A stretch of 16,170 nt of DNA from GCA-2733415 sp964635575 (lineage in GTDB: Bacteria; Bacteroidota; Bacteroidia; Flavobacteriales; Flavobacteriaceae): assembly GCA_964635575.1 (NCBI GenBank), contig CAZWNY010000043.1:1-16170 (forward strand). The letters run 5' to 3'. Under the pieces are notes generated by a model. That model was not told the origin of the DNA. It did not search any database and worked only from the letters and a program-made list of their open reading frames with translations. The translations under genes and the position numbers were made by a program. Positions 1 to 7,507 of the stretch are shown one piece after another (within the stretch, counting starts at the first letter, position 1; every line of letters starts with the position of its first letter).

Positions 1-373
1 AAATAATAGTTCCCATGTCTTTTAAATCATCTCTATCTACTGATGTTAGCACGGCGTGTTTTATACTCATTAATTTTATAGAACGTGCTACTTTTTCAGG
101 TTCATCCCAGTCTACCGTTTCTGGTCGTCCTGTTTTTACGCCACAAAAACCACAAGATCGTGTGCAAATATTTCCTAATATCATAAAGGTTGCTGTGCCT
201 TCGCCCCAGCATTCTCCCATATTAGTACAGCTTCCTGAAGCACATATTGTATTTAAATTGTACTTATCGACCAAACTTCTTAGCTCAGTGTATTTTTTAC
301 CTACTGGTAGTTTTACTTTTAGCCATTTTGGTTTTCCTTTTGGTGGTAATACGCTATTTTGTTCTGTATTCAT
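1..373 (-). CDS. lipA: Lipoyl synthase LipA, N-terminal part (runs off the left edge)
   Basis: Radical-SAM enzyme that inserts two sulfur atoms into the octanoyl group bound to lipoyl domains of pyruvate and 2-oxoglutarate dehydrogenases and the glycine cleavage H protein; cytoplasmic. Reading the minus strand from the ATG at 373-371 gives about 124 residues. Two cysteine sets diagnostic of the family are visible: C44, C49 and C55 (CASGSC...GEC) for the auxiliary cluster, and C70, C74 and C77 (CTRSCGFC) for the SAM-binding cluster. The remaining roughly 165 residues lie outside the window. The ATG is the natural start: it is the first Met ahead of the conserved PKWLKVKLP segment and a promoter box lies 18 bases upstream of it. 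The upstream neighbour on the same strand is mazG, but lipA appears to have its own promoter. The identification is secure; the missing C-terminus is only a window edge. Confidence 0.96.
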   Translation of the reverse strand, partial: MNTEQNSVLPPKGKPKWLKVKLPVGKKYTELRSLVDKYNLNTICASGSCTNMGECWGEGTATFMILGNICTRSCGFCGVKTGRPETVDWDEPEKVARSIKLMSIKHAVLTSVDRDDLKDMGTII

Positions 374-390
374 AATTGTTTAATGTATGG

Positions 391-398
391 CAAATATA
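391..398 (-). promoter_or_regulatory. Bacteroidota -7 promoter box for lipA
   Basis: The minus strand reads TATATTTG followed by CC, a perfect TAnnTTTG box, 18 bases ahead of the lipA ATG. No clear -33 TTG is seen at the expected distance. The inferred transcript would have a leader of roughly 10 bases. Confidence 0.6.
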
Positions 399-431
399 AG
401 GTGTTTTATTTCGAGTTTCATGTTTTATAAG

Positions 432-459
432 CGGAATTGGTTTCCCATTATTAATTCCG
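432..459 (-). terminator. Weak hairpin after mazG
   Basis: A perfect 7-base inverted repeat (CGGAATT / AATTCCG, arms 432-438 and 453-459) with a 14-base loop lies just past the mazG stop. No run of T follows on the minus strand, so termination here is only a possibility; it could also be chance in AT-rich DNA. Confidence 0.25.
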
Positions 460-468
460 TACTATTTT

Positions 469-1254
469 TTATTTCATATTAGAAATTTTTTTCGCTTCAT
501 CCCAATATACATCCATTTCACTTAGCGTCATGTTTTGAAGATTTTTATTGTTTTTATTTGCTTTTTTTTCTATATACTGAAACCTTTTAATAAATTTTTT
601 ATTGGTGCGCTCTAATGCATCTTCTGGGTTAATGTTTTTAAAACGTGCGTAGTTTATTAAGCTAAACAATACATCACCAAATTCTGCTTCCATTTTATCT
701 TGGTTATTGGTCTGTACTTCTTCTTTAAATTCGGCTAACTCTTCTTCTACTTTTTCCCAAACTTGCGCTGCGTTATCCCAATCAAAGCCAACTGCTGCAA
801 CTTTGTCTTGTATTCTTCCTGCTTTTACTAATGCTGGCAAACTCTTGGGTACGCCTTCTAATACACTTTTTCTGCCTTCTTTTATTTTTAATTTTTCCCA
901 ATTACGTTTTACTTCTTCTTCATCAGCAACTTTAACATTTCCATAAATATGCGGATGGCGATGTATTAATTTATCGCAAATTTCATTAGCTACATCTCCA
1001 ATATCAAATGTTTGAGTTTCACTTCCTATTTTAGAGTAAAATACAATGTGCAGTAGCAAGTCGCCTAATTCTTTTTTTACTTCTTCTAAATTATTGTCTA
1101 AAATAGCATCTCCAAGTTCGTATGTTTCCTCTATTGTTAAATGTCGTAAGGTTTGCATGGTTTGTTTTTTATCCCAAGGACATTGTGTTCGCAACTCTTC
1201 CATTATGGTTAATAATTTATCAAACGCTTGTAATTGTTGCTTTCTGTTATTCAT
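469..1254 (-). CDS. mazG: Nucleoside triphosphate pyrophosphohydrolase MazG
   Basis: Hydrolyses (d)NTPs to the monophosphate and pyrophosphate, a cytoplasmic house-cleaning role that removes non-canonical nucleotides and in E. coli also affects (p)ppGpp levels. The protein is 261 residues, close to E. coli MazG (263). It has the usual two tandem all-alpha MazG domains. The first contains the ELRTQCPWDKKQT signature at about 20-32, then E42-E43-xx-E46 and E62-xx-D65, the metal-binding EExxE...ExxD set. The second has EEELAEFKEE and EFGDVLFSLINYARF near residues 170-210, preceded by the linker with VGFDWDN. The start at 1254 gives a standard N-terminus and has a perfect promoter box 23 bases upstream. 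It is divergent from the ABC transporter genes and points towards lipA, but no functional link to either is implied. Confidence 0.95.
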   Translation of the reverse strand: MNNRKQQLQAFDKLLTIMEELRTQCPWDKKQTMQTLRHLTIEETYELGDAILDNNLEEVKKELGDLLLHIVFYSKIGSETQTFDIGDVANEICDKLIHRHPHIYGNVKVADEEEVKRNWEKLKIKEGRKSVLEGVPKSLPALVKAGRIQDKVAAVGFDWDNAAQVWEKVEEELAEFKEEVQTNNQDKMEAEFGDVLFSLINYARFKNINPEDALERTNKKFIKRFQYIEKKANKNNKNLQNMTLSEMDVYWDEAKKISNMK

Positions 1255-1276
1255 TTTTGTTTTCTATTTTACTACA

Positions 1277-1284
1277 CAAATGTA
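1277..1284 (-). promoter_or_regulatory. Bacteroidota -7 promoter box for mazG
   Basis: The minus strand reads TACATTTG, a perfect TAnnTTTG match, 22 bases ahead of the mazG ATG. No -33 TTG is visible in the next 25 bases. It lies in the divergent region between mazG and the ABC transporter genes. Confidence 0.6.
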
Positions 1285-1374
1285 GTCATTTATATTACAG
1301 ATTACTAAAATATTGGTTAGGGTTTGTAACAAATCTACTATTTACTCGTCTTGTTATAAAACACCTCTTAAATT

Positions 1375-2273
1375 ATGTCTGAAATTATTTTATCTATTGA
1401 AAACTTACACAAAAAATACGGATCTGTACATGCGGTAAACAACTTGTCATTTACTATTAAAAAAGGAAATGTGTATGGAATTTTAGGTCCTAACGGAAGT
1501 GGAAAATCTACCACTTTAGGCATTGTTTTAAACGTGGTAAATAAAACATCGGGGAATTTTAGTTGGTTTAACGGAAGTATTTCTACGCATAAAGCATTAA
1601 AAAAAGTTGGTGCTATTATTGAACGCCCAAATTTTTACCCGTACATGACTGCTTTTGACAACCTAAAATTGGTGTGTAAAATTAAAAGTATTACTACCGA
1701 TAAAATTTTAGAAAAACTAGAACTTGTACATTTATTAGATAGAAAAGATAGTAAATTCAAAACCTTTTCGTTAGGCATGAAACAGCGCTTAGCTATTGCT
1801 TCGGCCCTATTAAACGACCCTGAAATATTAATTTTAGACGAACCTACAAACGGTTTAGATCCACAAGGGATACACCAAATACGAGAAATTATTACTGAAA
1901 TTACCGCACAAGGAACTACTATTTTACTAGCTAGCCATTTACTAGATGAGGTCGAAAAAGTATGTAGCCATGTGGTTATTTTACGTCAGGGGAAAAAATA
2001 TATGAAGGTAGAGTTGATGAGTTAATAAATTCTTTTGGCTTTTTTGAATTAAAAACCTCTCAAAAAGAGAACTTAATTACATTTTTAAATCAACATTCTA
2101 AAATTGGAAATATTACTGAAGAAAACGAATTAATTACCGCTTTTTTAACTGAAGAAGAAAATGCTGAAGATTTTTTAAAACAGCTTTTTAATACTCAAAT
2201 AACTGTTTCTCATTTTGTAAAACGAAAAGAAAGCTTAGAAAACCAATTTTTACAACTAACCAACAACAATTAA
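1375..2273 (+). CDS. ABC-2 type transporter ATP-binding protein, frameshifted near 1993-1998
   Basis: Cytoplasmic ATPase subunit of an ABC exporter. The first frame (1375-2025, 216 residues) holds the complete nucleotide-binding domain: Walker A GPNGSGKST at 38-46, a degenerate signature SLGMKQR typical of the ABC-2/bacitracin-type subfamily, Walker B with LILDEPTNGLDP, and the switch histidine in ASHLLDE. It then hits an early stop. One frame back, an open frame continues without a break from about 1996 to the TAA at 2271-2273 and encodes the usual C-terminal tail of this family (KIYEGRVDELIN... to the end). Joined, they give about 299 residues, the normal length. The junction is at GGGG followed by A6, where one missing base explains everything. 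Causes to consider are a sequencing or assembly error, a real mutation, or ribosomal slippage. The permease gene begins 11 bases after the restored stop, indicating an operon. The substrate cannot be told. Confidence 0.88.
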
Positions 2274-2284
2274 AATAATATTTT

Positions 2285-3112
2285 ATGAAACGTTTACTAC
2301 AAATCGAATTTCAAAAATTATGGGGTAGCCAGATGAGTAAAATACTCATCTTAATTTCCTTTATTTTACCGTTTTCTGTACTTATTTTATCTGCTATAAA
2401 AATTGATTTTTTTGGTTATTTTACAATAGACTTAGGTAAAATAGGAATCTTTAATTTTCCCGTAATCTGGCATATTATTACCTTTTTTGCAGCGTTTTTT
2501 AAATTTTTCTTTGCTTTTGTGGTAGTTTCTATGATTTCTAACGAATATAGTAACCGTACATTAAAACAAAATTTAATTGATGGTATGAGTAAAAAAGAAT
2601 TTATTTTATCTAAATTTTTATTTATACTTACCTATACAACTTTAGCTACGTTATTAATCGGATCTTCCATCCTAATCATTGGTTTAATTCACTCTTCACA
2701 TACCGATGTTAGTGTTATTTTTATAGGTGTAGAATTTTTACTCGCTTACTTTTTAAAACTTTTAGGTTTTTTTAGTTTATGTTTATTTATGGGTGTTTTA
2801 ATTAAGCGAAGTGCATTTGCTTTTGGTGCAGTTTTAATGCTTTACATTGTTGAAACAATATTATATGCTTTGCTAAAATGGAAATGGACAAATGAAATTA
2901 TTGCCGATAAAATTATGGCATTTGCTCCTTTTACAAGTTTATACAAATTAATAGATGAACCTATACGACGTGTAATTATGATTACGCAAACTGACAAACA
3001 AAAATTTGATTATGATTATGACGTACACGCATCCGAATTAGGAATTGTACTACTTTGGGTATTCATTTTTGTTGGAGCTTCTTATTGGTTATTGAAAAAA
3101 AGAGATCTTTAA
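2285..3112 (+). CDS. ABC-2 type transporter permease
   Basis: Integral inner-membrane partner of the preceding ATPase. The 275-residue protein has about six hydrophobic segments, near residues 17-38, 61-85, 110-137, 143-173, 177-198 and 253-272. The first helix is preceded by a short cytoplasmic stretch, and the motif ISNEYSNRTLKQNLIDGMSKKEF after helix 2 is the classic cytoplasmic coupling segment of ABC-2 permeases, where the protein contacts the ATPase. It ends in the basic tail LLKKRDL. The ATG at 2285 follows the restored ATPase stop by 11 bases, so the two are surely co-transcribed. Relatives are annotated as exporters of peptides, antibiotics or unknown compounds; nothing here points to a specific substrate. 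There is no obvious terminator before htpG. Confidence 0.88.
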   Translation: MKRLLQIEFQKLWGSQMSKILILISFILPFSVLILSAIKIDFFGYFTIDLGKIGIFNFPVIWHIITFFAAFFKFFFAFVVVSMISNEYSNRTLKQNLIDGMSKKEFILSKFLFILTYTTLATLLIGSSILIIGLIHSSHTDVSVIFIGVEFLLAYFLKLLGFFSLCLFMGVLIKRSAFAFGAVLMLYIVETILYALLKWKWTNEIIADKIMAFAPFTSLYKLIDEPIRRVIMITQTDKQKFDYDYDVHASELGIVLLWVFIFVGASYWLLKKRDL

Positions 3113-3144
3113 TCGGACAATAACTTGTAAAAAAATCTGCCATA

Positions 3145-3176
3145 TTGACATCAAAACTAAAATGGTATTCTATTTG
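3145..3176 (+). promoter_or_regulatory. htpG: Possible htpG promoter
   Basis: A TTG at 3145-3147 lies 21 bases before TCTATTTG (3169-3176), which differs from TAnnTTTG at one position. The box is 43 bases ahead of the htpG ATG. Spacing and sequence are plausible for the Bacteroidota primary sigma factor. No known heat-shock operator sequence was recognised. Confidence 0.35.
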
Positions 3177-3219
3177 CCAATAGTAAAACAAACAAAATAA
3201 TTATAAAACATAATATACA

Positions 3220-5097
3220 ATGGCAAAAGGAAACATTAATGTATCGGTAGAAAATATTTTTCCACTGATTAAAAAATTTTTATACTCAGATCACGAAATA
3301 TTTTTACGTGAACTAATATCAAACGCAACAGACGCTACACTTAAACTAAAACACCTTACGCAAATTGGTGAAAGTAAAGCGGAATACAACAACCCTATTA
3401 TTGAAGTAAAAATTGATAAAGAAGGTAAAAAAATTCACATTATCGATCAAGGTTTAGGAATGACCGCAGACGAAGTTGAAAAATACATTAACCAAATTGC
3501 TTTTTCTGGAGCAAATGAATTTCTAGAAAAATATAGTGATAAAGAAGATACAGGTATAATTGGACACTTTGGTTTAGGATTTTATTCTGCTTTTATGGTT
3601 GCTGAAAAAGTAGAATTAATTACAAAATCGCACACAGGTGCAGATGCTGCAATTTGGACTTGTGATGGATCGCCCGAATTTACTTTAGAGCCACATGATA
3701 AAAGTGATAGAGGTACAGAAATTATATTGCACCTAGCGGAGGATTCTTTAGAGTTTTTAGAAGATGCTAAAATTGGCGGTTTGTTATCAAAATACAACAA
3801 ATTTATGCCTATCTCAATTAAATTTGGGACTAAAACTGAAGAGTTACCTCTACCGAAAGACGCAAAAGAAGATGCAAAACCAGAAACTATTGAGGTTAAC
3901 AACATCATCAACAACCCTAATCCTGCTTGGACTAAGCAACCATCAGAATTAAAAGAAGAAGATTATAAAAGTTTTTATCGCGAGCTATATCCTGCACAAT
4001 TTGAAGAGCCATTATTTAGCATTCACTTAAATGTTGATTATCCGTTTAATTTAACAGGAATTTTATATTTCTCAAAAATGACGAACGACATTAGTATGCA
4101 AAAAGATAAAATTCAGTTATACCAAAATCAGGTTTTTGTAACCGATAACGTAGAAGGTATTGTTCCTGAATTTTTAACCACATTACGTGGCGTAATTGAC
4201 TCTCCAGATATTCCTTTAAATGTATCTCGCAGTTATTTACAAGCAGATGGCGCTGTTAAAAAAATATCGTCATACATTACTCGTAAAGTAGCCGATAAAA
4301 TGGCATCGTTATTTAAAGAAAATCGTGAAGATTTTGAAAGCAAATGGAACGACATTAAAATTGTTATTGAGTACGGAATGCTATCCGAACCAAAGTTTTT
4401 CGAAAAATCAAGTAAATTTGCTTTATACCCAACCGTAAATGGCAACTATTTTACCTACGATGAATTGTTAGAAAAAATTAAAGACAACCAAACCAATAAA
4501 GACGGTAAAACGGTAATTTTATATACCTCTAACAAAGACGAGCAACACAGTTATATTGAAGCCGCTAAAGGAAAAGGATACGAAGTATTGTTATTAGATT
4601 CTCCTATAATTTCGCATTTAATACAAAAACTAGAAACCGAAAAAGAAAACATTTCTTTTGCTCGTGTAGATGGCGACCATATTGATAATTTAATAAAAAA
4701 AGAGGACAATCAAGTTTCTAAATTATCAGACGATGAAAAAGAAACTGTAAAGGTAGCTATTGAAAAAGTAGTGCCAAAAGAAGGATACACCGTACAAATA
4801 GAAGCTATGGATTCTGACGCTTCTCCATTTATAATTACACAACCAGAATTTATGCGCCGTATGAAAGAAATGCAGCAAAGCGGCGGAAATGGCATGTTCG
4901 GAAACTTTCCAAACATGTATAACTTAATTGTAAATGCAAATCATCCGTTAATTTCAAATATTCTAAATGAAAAAGATGAAACTAAAAAAGACGGTTTAAT
5001 TAAACAAAGTTTAGATTTAGCCCGTTTGGCACAAGGCTTATTAAAAGGTGAAGCACTTACCGATTTTATTAGCCGTAGCTATACAATGATTAAGTAA
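3220..5097 (+). CDS. htpG: Molecular chaperone HtpG (bacterial Hsp90)
   Basis: ATP-dependent cytosolic chaperone that works as a homodimer on late folding intermediates, together with the DnaK system. It is 625 residues, the usual bacterial length. The N-terminal GHKL ATPase domain shows the family motifs: ELISNATDA with E31, N35 and D38 (catalytic Glu and Mg/ATP binding), DQGLGM with D76 and G80, and GHFGLGFYSAFMVA at about 116-129. The middle domain carries the client and gamma-phosphate contact region with NVSRSYLQ at about 338-345, matching the catalytic-arginine loop. The C-terminal dimerisation domain is complete and lacks the eukaryotic MEEVD tail, as expected. The ATG at 3220 gives the standard MAKGNINVSVENIFPLIKKF start. 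It appears to be a single-gene unit: a possible promoter lies 43 bases upstream and a strong terminator follows. Confidence 0.97.
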   Translation: MAKGNINVSVENIFPLIKKFLYSDHEIFLRELISNATDATLKLKHLTQIGESKAEYNNPIIEVKIDKEGKKIHIIDQGLGMTADEVEKYINQIAFSGANEFLEKYSDKEDTGIIGHFGLGFYSAFMVAEKVELITKSHTGADAAIWTCDGSPEFTLEPHDKSDRGTEIILHLAEDSLEFLEDAKIGGLLSKYNKFMPISIKFGTKTEELPLPKDAKEDAKPETIEVNNIINNPNPAWTKQPSELKEEDYKSFYRELYPAQFEEPLFSIHLNVDYPFNLTGILYFSKMTNDISMQKDKIQLYQNQVFVTDNVEGIVPEFLTTLRGVIDSPDIPLNVSRSYLQADGAVKKISSYITRKVADKMASLFKENREDFESKWNDIKIVIEYGMLSEPKFFEKSSKFALYPTVNGNYFTYDELLEKIKDNQTNKDGKTVILYTSNKDEQHSYIEAAKGKGYEVLLLDSPIISHLIQKLETEKENISFARVDGDHIDNLIKKEDNQVSKLSDDEKETVKVAIEKVVPKEGYTVQIEAMDSDASPFIITQPEFMRRMKEMQQSGGNGMFGNFPNMYNLIVNANHPLISNILNEKDETKKDGLIKQSLDLARLAQGLLKGEALTDFISRSYTMIK

Positions 5098-5139
5098 ACA
5101 ACTTTGCGAAATCTAAGTAGTTTTTACTACTATAATTTA

Positions 5140-5177
5140 AAAAAAGCTTCATTATTAATTAATAATGAAGCTTTTTT
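5140..5177 (+). terminator. Strong, symmetrical terminator after htpG
   Basis: The sequence A6-GCTTCATTATT-AATT-AATAATGAAGC-T6 is a perfect palindrome of 38 bases, 42 bases past the htpG stop. The A6/T6 ends give a U-tract in both directions, so it could act bidirectionally. Confidence 0.88.
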
Positions 5178-5466
5178 AATGGTTTAATAAAATTTAAACG
5201 AATACTCAAAGCCACTTATCTTCCTTTAAGCGACAGCAGTCATAATCACTTAAAAAACAACCATTAACATAACTGCAATCAAGTTTTACTTTACAGAAAA
5301 TCGATTTTTATTTTTTGATGAACGACAATGATTGAAAAATAAAAAATAAGAAAGAGTCAACAGAAGCAATATCTAGTTTTATAAAAAACCGTATTTTAGC
5401 ATATATATATCTAATTTTAATACGCGTATTATTAATAAAAAAGCGTGATAAAACAAATACTACAAT
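5178..5466. other. AT-rich intergenic stretch with an AU hairpin and a small palindrome; no convincing gene
   Basis: These 289 bases between the htpG terminator and the Wzy-type gene hold no recognisable gene. Visible structure: a 15-base AT-only hairpin (arms 5305-5319 and 5331-5345, two G-T wobbles, 11-base loop), a run of alternating TA near 5400-5410, and a 14-base palindrome centred on ACGCGT at 5418-5431, 36 bases upstream of the Wzy start and therefore placed where an operator could sit. A possible degraded -7 box TATTTTAG is at 5392-5399. On the minus strand 5206-5307 is an open, cysteine-rich frame without a start codon. Confidence 0.5.
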
Positions 5467-6810
5467 TTGAAAATAAACTCTGAAATAGTGCTAATAATAG
5501 TACATGTAATAATTGGTATTGCAATAAGTGTATTTAAACCCGTTGCAAACATATACAGCCTATTAATCGTTATTTTTTTTTTAATTAACATTACTTTTAG
5601 CAAAAACAAACATCAATCTGTTTTATTAGCATTAGCTTATATTGCAGGTAGTGATGTGTTTTTAAGAATGACAAATGGTTTAATTTTTTACGAGTTACAT
5701 AAATATTTAATTATTTTATTTTCTTTAATCGGAATTTTTTTAAAAAATGGGACAACAAAAGGATATCAATATTTAATTTATATTTTATTATTAATACCAG
5801 CTATTTTTGCAGGAGATTATACTTTAGAAGATGAAGTTCGTAAATTAATCGCCTTTAATTTATCAGGACCCGTAAGTTTAGCTATAGTGTCATTTTATTT
5901 ATATCAACGAAAAATAAAATTTAAAGATCTAAATACAATTTTACTTTATTTTTCACTTCCTATAATAGCTATGGCTTCTTACATGTACAATTATGTAGAT
6001 GTTTCTGCTATTGTATTTGGAGGAACTCAATCTAATTTTATCACATCTGGTGGCTTTGGACCTAATCAAGTATCTACAATATTAGGTATTGCTGCATTTA
6101 TAATGCTAACAAGGTTGCTATTAACTTTTAAATTTTTGAATATAATTACCGTTATAAACCTGTTTTTATTCGTTTTCTTAACCTATAGAAGTGTATTAAC
6201 TTTTTCAAGAGGAGGAGTTTTATCCTTATTATTATCATCCTTGATTTTTATATTTGTTATCTTTTATTACGGAAATTCAAAATATAAATTTAAAATAATA
6301 GCACTATCAATAGGTGGACTATTTTTAATTATTAGTATTTGGTCATATACTAATATTCAAACCTCAGGTATGATTAATAATCGTTATACCAATAAAAACG
6401 CATCAGGGACGCAAAAAAAAGATGTTAGTGCAGGTAGAGAAACTTTAATCGAATATGAATTGAATGCATTTAAAGATAACCCAATTTTTGGAATAGGCGC
6501 AGGAAAAGGAAAGGATTACAGATATCAACGATCTGGTATTGTGGCAGCATCTCATAATGAAATGACTAGATTATTAGCAGAACATGGAATATTTGGAGCA
6601 ATGGCATTATTAATAATTTTATTAGTCCCTTTTTTAGTACGCTTTAATATGAAAAGCAATATCTACTTTTATTCTTTCTTTTTAACATGGTTTTTAACGA
6701 TAAATCATTCCGCTACTCGTATTGCCGCCCCAGCATTTATATACGCATTATCATTAATAGATGTTATATATGAAAAAAAACTACCAAAAAAAAAATCGAT
6801 TGAAAGATAA
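5467..6810 (+). CDS. O-antigen ligase / Wzy-type polysaccharide polymerase family membrane protein
   Basis: Predicted inner-membrane protein that joins or transfers undecaprenyl-linked glycans in the periplasm, either a Wzy polymerase or a WaaL-like ligase. The 447 residues form about a dozen hydrophobic segments interrupted by one large polar loop after residue 300. That loop matches the Wzy_C region: R324 in GRETLIEYELNAF, then NPIFGIGAGKG, then SHNEMTRLLAEHGIFG with H363. A conserved Arg and His in this loop are the key residues of the family. The start is a TTG at 5467; no ATG lies in frame near the N-terminus, and the next candidate, GTG at 5488, would cut into the first helix. The gene stands alone between the htpG terminator and a tRNA unit, with very AT-rich sequence and no other glycan gene adjacent, suggesting an isolated or displaced polysaccharide gene. 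Polymerase versus ligase cannot be decided from sequence. Confidence 0.85.
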   Translation: MKINSEIVLIIVHVIIGIAISVFKPVANIYSLLIVIFFLINITFSKNKHQSVLLALAYIAGSDVFLRMTNGLIFYELHKYLIILFSLIGIFLKNGTTKGYQYLIYILLLIPAIFAGDYTLEDEVRKLIAFNLSGPVSLAIVSFYLYQRKIKFKDLNTILLYFSLPIIAMASYMYNYVDVSAIVFGGTQSNFITSGGFGPNQVSTILGIAAFIMLTRLLLTFKFLNIITVINLFLFVFLTYRSVLTFSRGGVLSLLLSSLIFIFVIFYYGNSKYKFKIIALSIGGLFLIISIWSYTNIQTSGMINNRYTNKNASGTQKKDVSAGRETLIEYELNAFKDNPIFGIGAGKGKDYRYQRSGIVAASHNEMTRLLAEHGIFGAMALLIILLVPFLVRFNMKSNIYFYSFFLTWFLTINHSATRIAAPAFIYALSLIDVIYEKKLPKKKSIER

Positions 6811-6910
6811 AAAAACTATCCTAATACATGTGTTTTTATTAAATTCCAAACCAATTTATAACTATATTAAAAAAACAAGCTTACTTTGGCGAAAAATAAT
6901 ATCTATTAAG

Positions 6911-7168
6911 ATAAAAAAATGTGTAATACTCAGCATTTTTATAGCAATTACTACGTATGGTCAAATTGGCATAGAAACTAATTCGCCCACAAAAACGATA
7001 GGCGTTATTAGAATTAGAAATGCCATACAAATTGCACCAACAACATCTGCCAAAGATTATATATTAGCCTTTGATGCTGATGGTGTCGTGAAAATAATAT
7101 TTTCAAATATGGTAGTAGCTTCCACAGACCCTAGTTATTTCGCTAATTCTGAAAATTTCACTAATTAA
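6911..7168 (+). pseudogene. Remnant of a secreted flavobacterial surface protein (N-terminal piece, no proper start)
   Basis: From 6911 the frame reads I-K-K-C-V-I-L-S-I-F-I-A-I-T-T-Y-G-Q, an ordinary signal peptide except that the first codon is ATA where ATG would be expected. The mature part, IGIETNSPTKTIGVIRIRN and then AKDYILAFDADGVVK, resembles the opening of flavobacterial secreted or tail-fibre-like proteins, which typically begin QVGIGTxxPTKTLDVNGxLRIRN. It stops after 85 codons at 7166-7168, whereas such proteins are usually much longer. The frame is open further upstream, to an ATG at 6761 inside the Wzy gene and TTG/GTG codons near 6800 and 6830, but those starts would put a long basic stretch ahead of the signal peptide. 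I infer a decayed gene; a short functional secreted peptide with a rare start codon is possible. Confidence 0.45.
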
Positions 7169-7251
7169 ATACCACAAATATTATTGATCATCATTTTTTT
7201 TTAAGAATAGATTACATAACCATAATAGATTGCTAGCAAAAAAACGCACAT

Positions 7252-7287
7252 AAAAAAAGCTCTTAACTAATTACAGTTAAGAGCTTT
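7252..7287 (-). terminator. Terminator of the tRNA unit
   Basis: A perfect 13-base stem (arms 7256-7268 and 7275-7287, loop of 6) is followed on the minus strand by a T-tract complementary to A7 at 7252-7258. It begins one base after the 3' end of the last tRNA-Leu, a textbook intrinsic terminator. Confidence 0.85.
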
Positions 7288-7376
7288 GTACTGAAGGCGG
7301 GACTTGAACCCGCACGCTCCAAGGAGCATTGGATTTTAAGTCCAACGTGTCTACCAATTCCACCACTTCAGCATTT
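7285..7376. repeat. Direct repeat, copy 1 (tRNA-Leu plus flanks)
   Basis: These 92 bases are identical to 7505-7596, an offset of 220. The identity covers the whole tRNA-Leu gene plus 4 bases on each side and then ends abruptly. This indicates a recent duplication or gene conversion of the tRNA only. Confidence 0.9.
7289..7372 (-). tRNA. tRNA-Leu(UAA), second copy in the transcript
   Basis: The minus strand gives an 84-base class II tRNA: acceptor GCTGAAG pairing with CTTCAGT (G1-U72 wobble as in E. coli tRNA-Leu), D-arm with GGTAGAC, anticodon stem TTGGA/TCCAA around loop CTTAAAA (anticodon TAA), long variable arm with TGCTCC/GGAGCG, T-arm GCGGG-TTCAAGT-CCCGC, discriminator A. CCA is not encoded. 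It decodes UUA, the commonest Leu codon in such AT-rich genomes. Identical to the copy at 7509-7592. Confidence 0.97.
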
Positions 7377-7473
7377 GTTTAATTTACATTAAACATGTGA
7401 AAATATTTTAAATTTCTGATTGAAGGTTTTATTCTTCAAGGTTATTGGTTTAAAAACAACTTTATTTGTAATA

Positions 7474-7507
7474 AAATTTATCCGATTATTTCTAATCGGA
7501 TAAATTT
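7474..7507 (-). terminator. Hairpin between the two tRNA-Leu genes (possible partial terminator)
   Basis: A perfect 15-base stem (arms 7474-7488 and 7493-7507, loop TTTC on the plus strand) begins one base past the 3' end of the upstream tRNA-Leu. On the minus strand the U-tract is short (TTTTATTAC), so read-through to the second tRNA is likely. It may instead guide 3' processing. Confidence 0.5.

Noticed and set aside
2331..2351. 8-base hairpin AGATGAGT/ACTCATCT near the start of the permease gene
   Set aside because: It lies inside coding sequence, about 45 bases after the ATG, with no U-tract; chance cannot be excluded and the codons read as a normal membrane helix.
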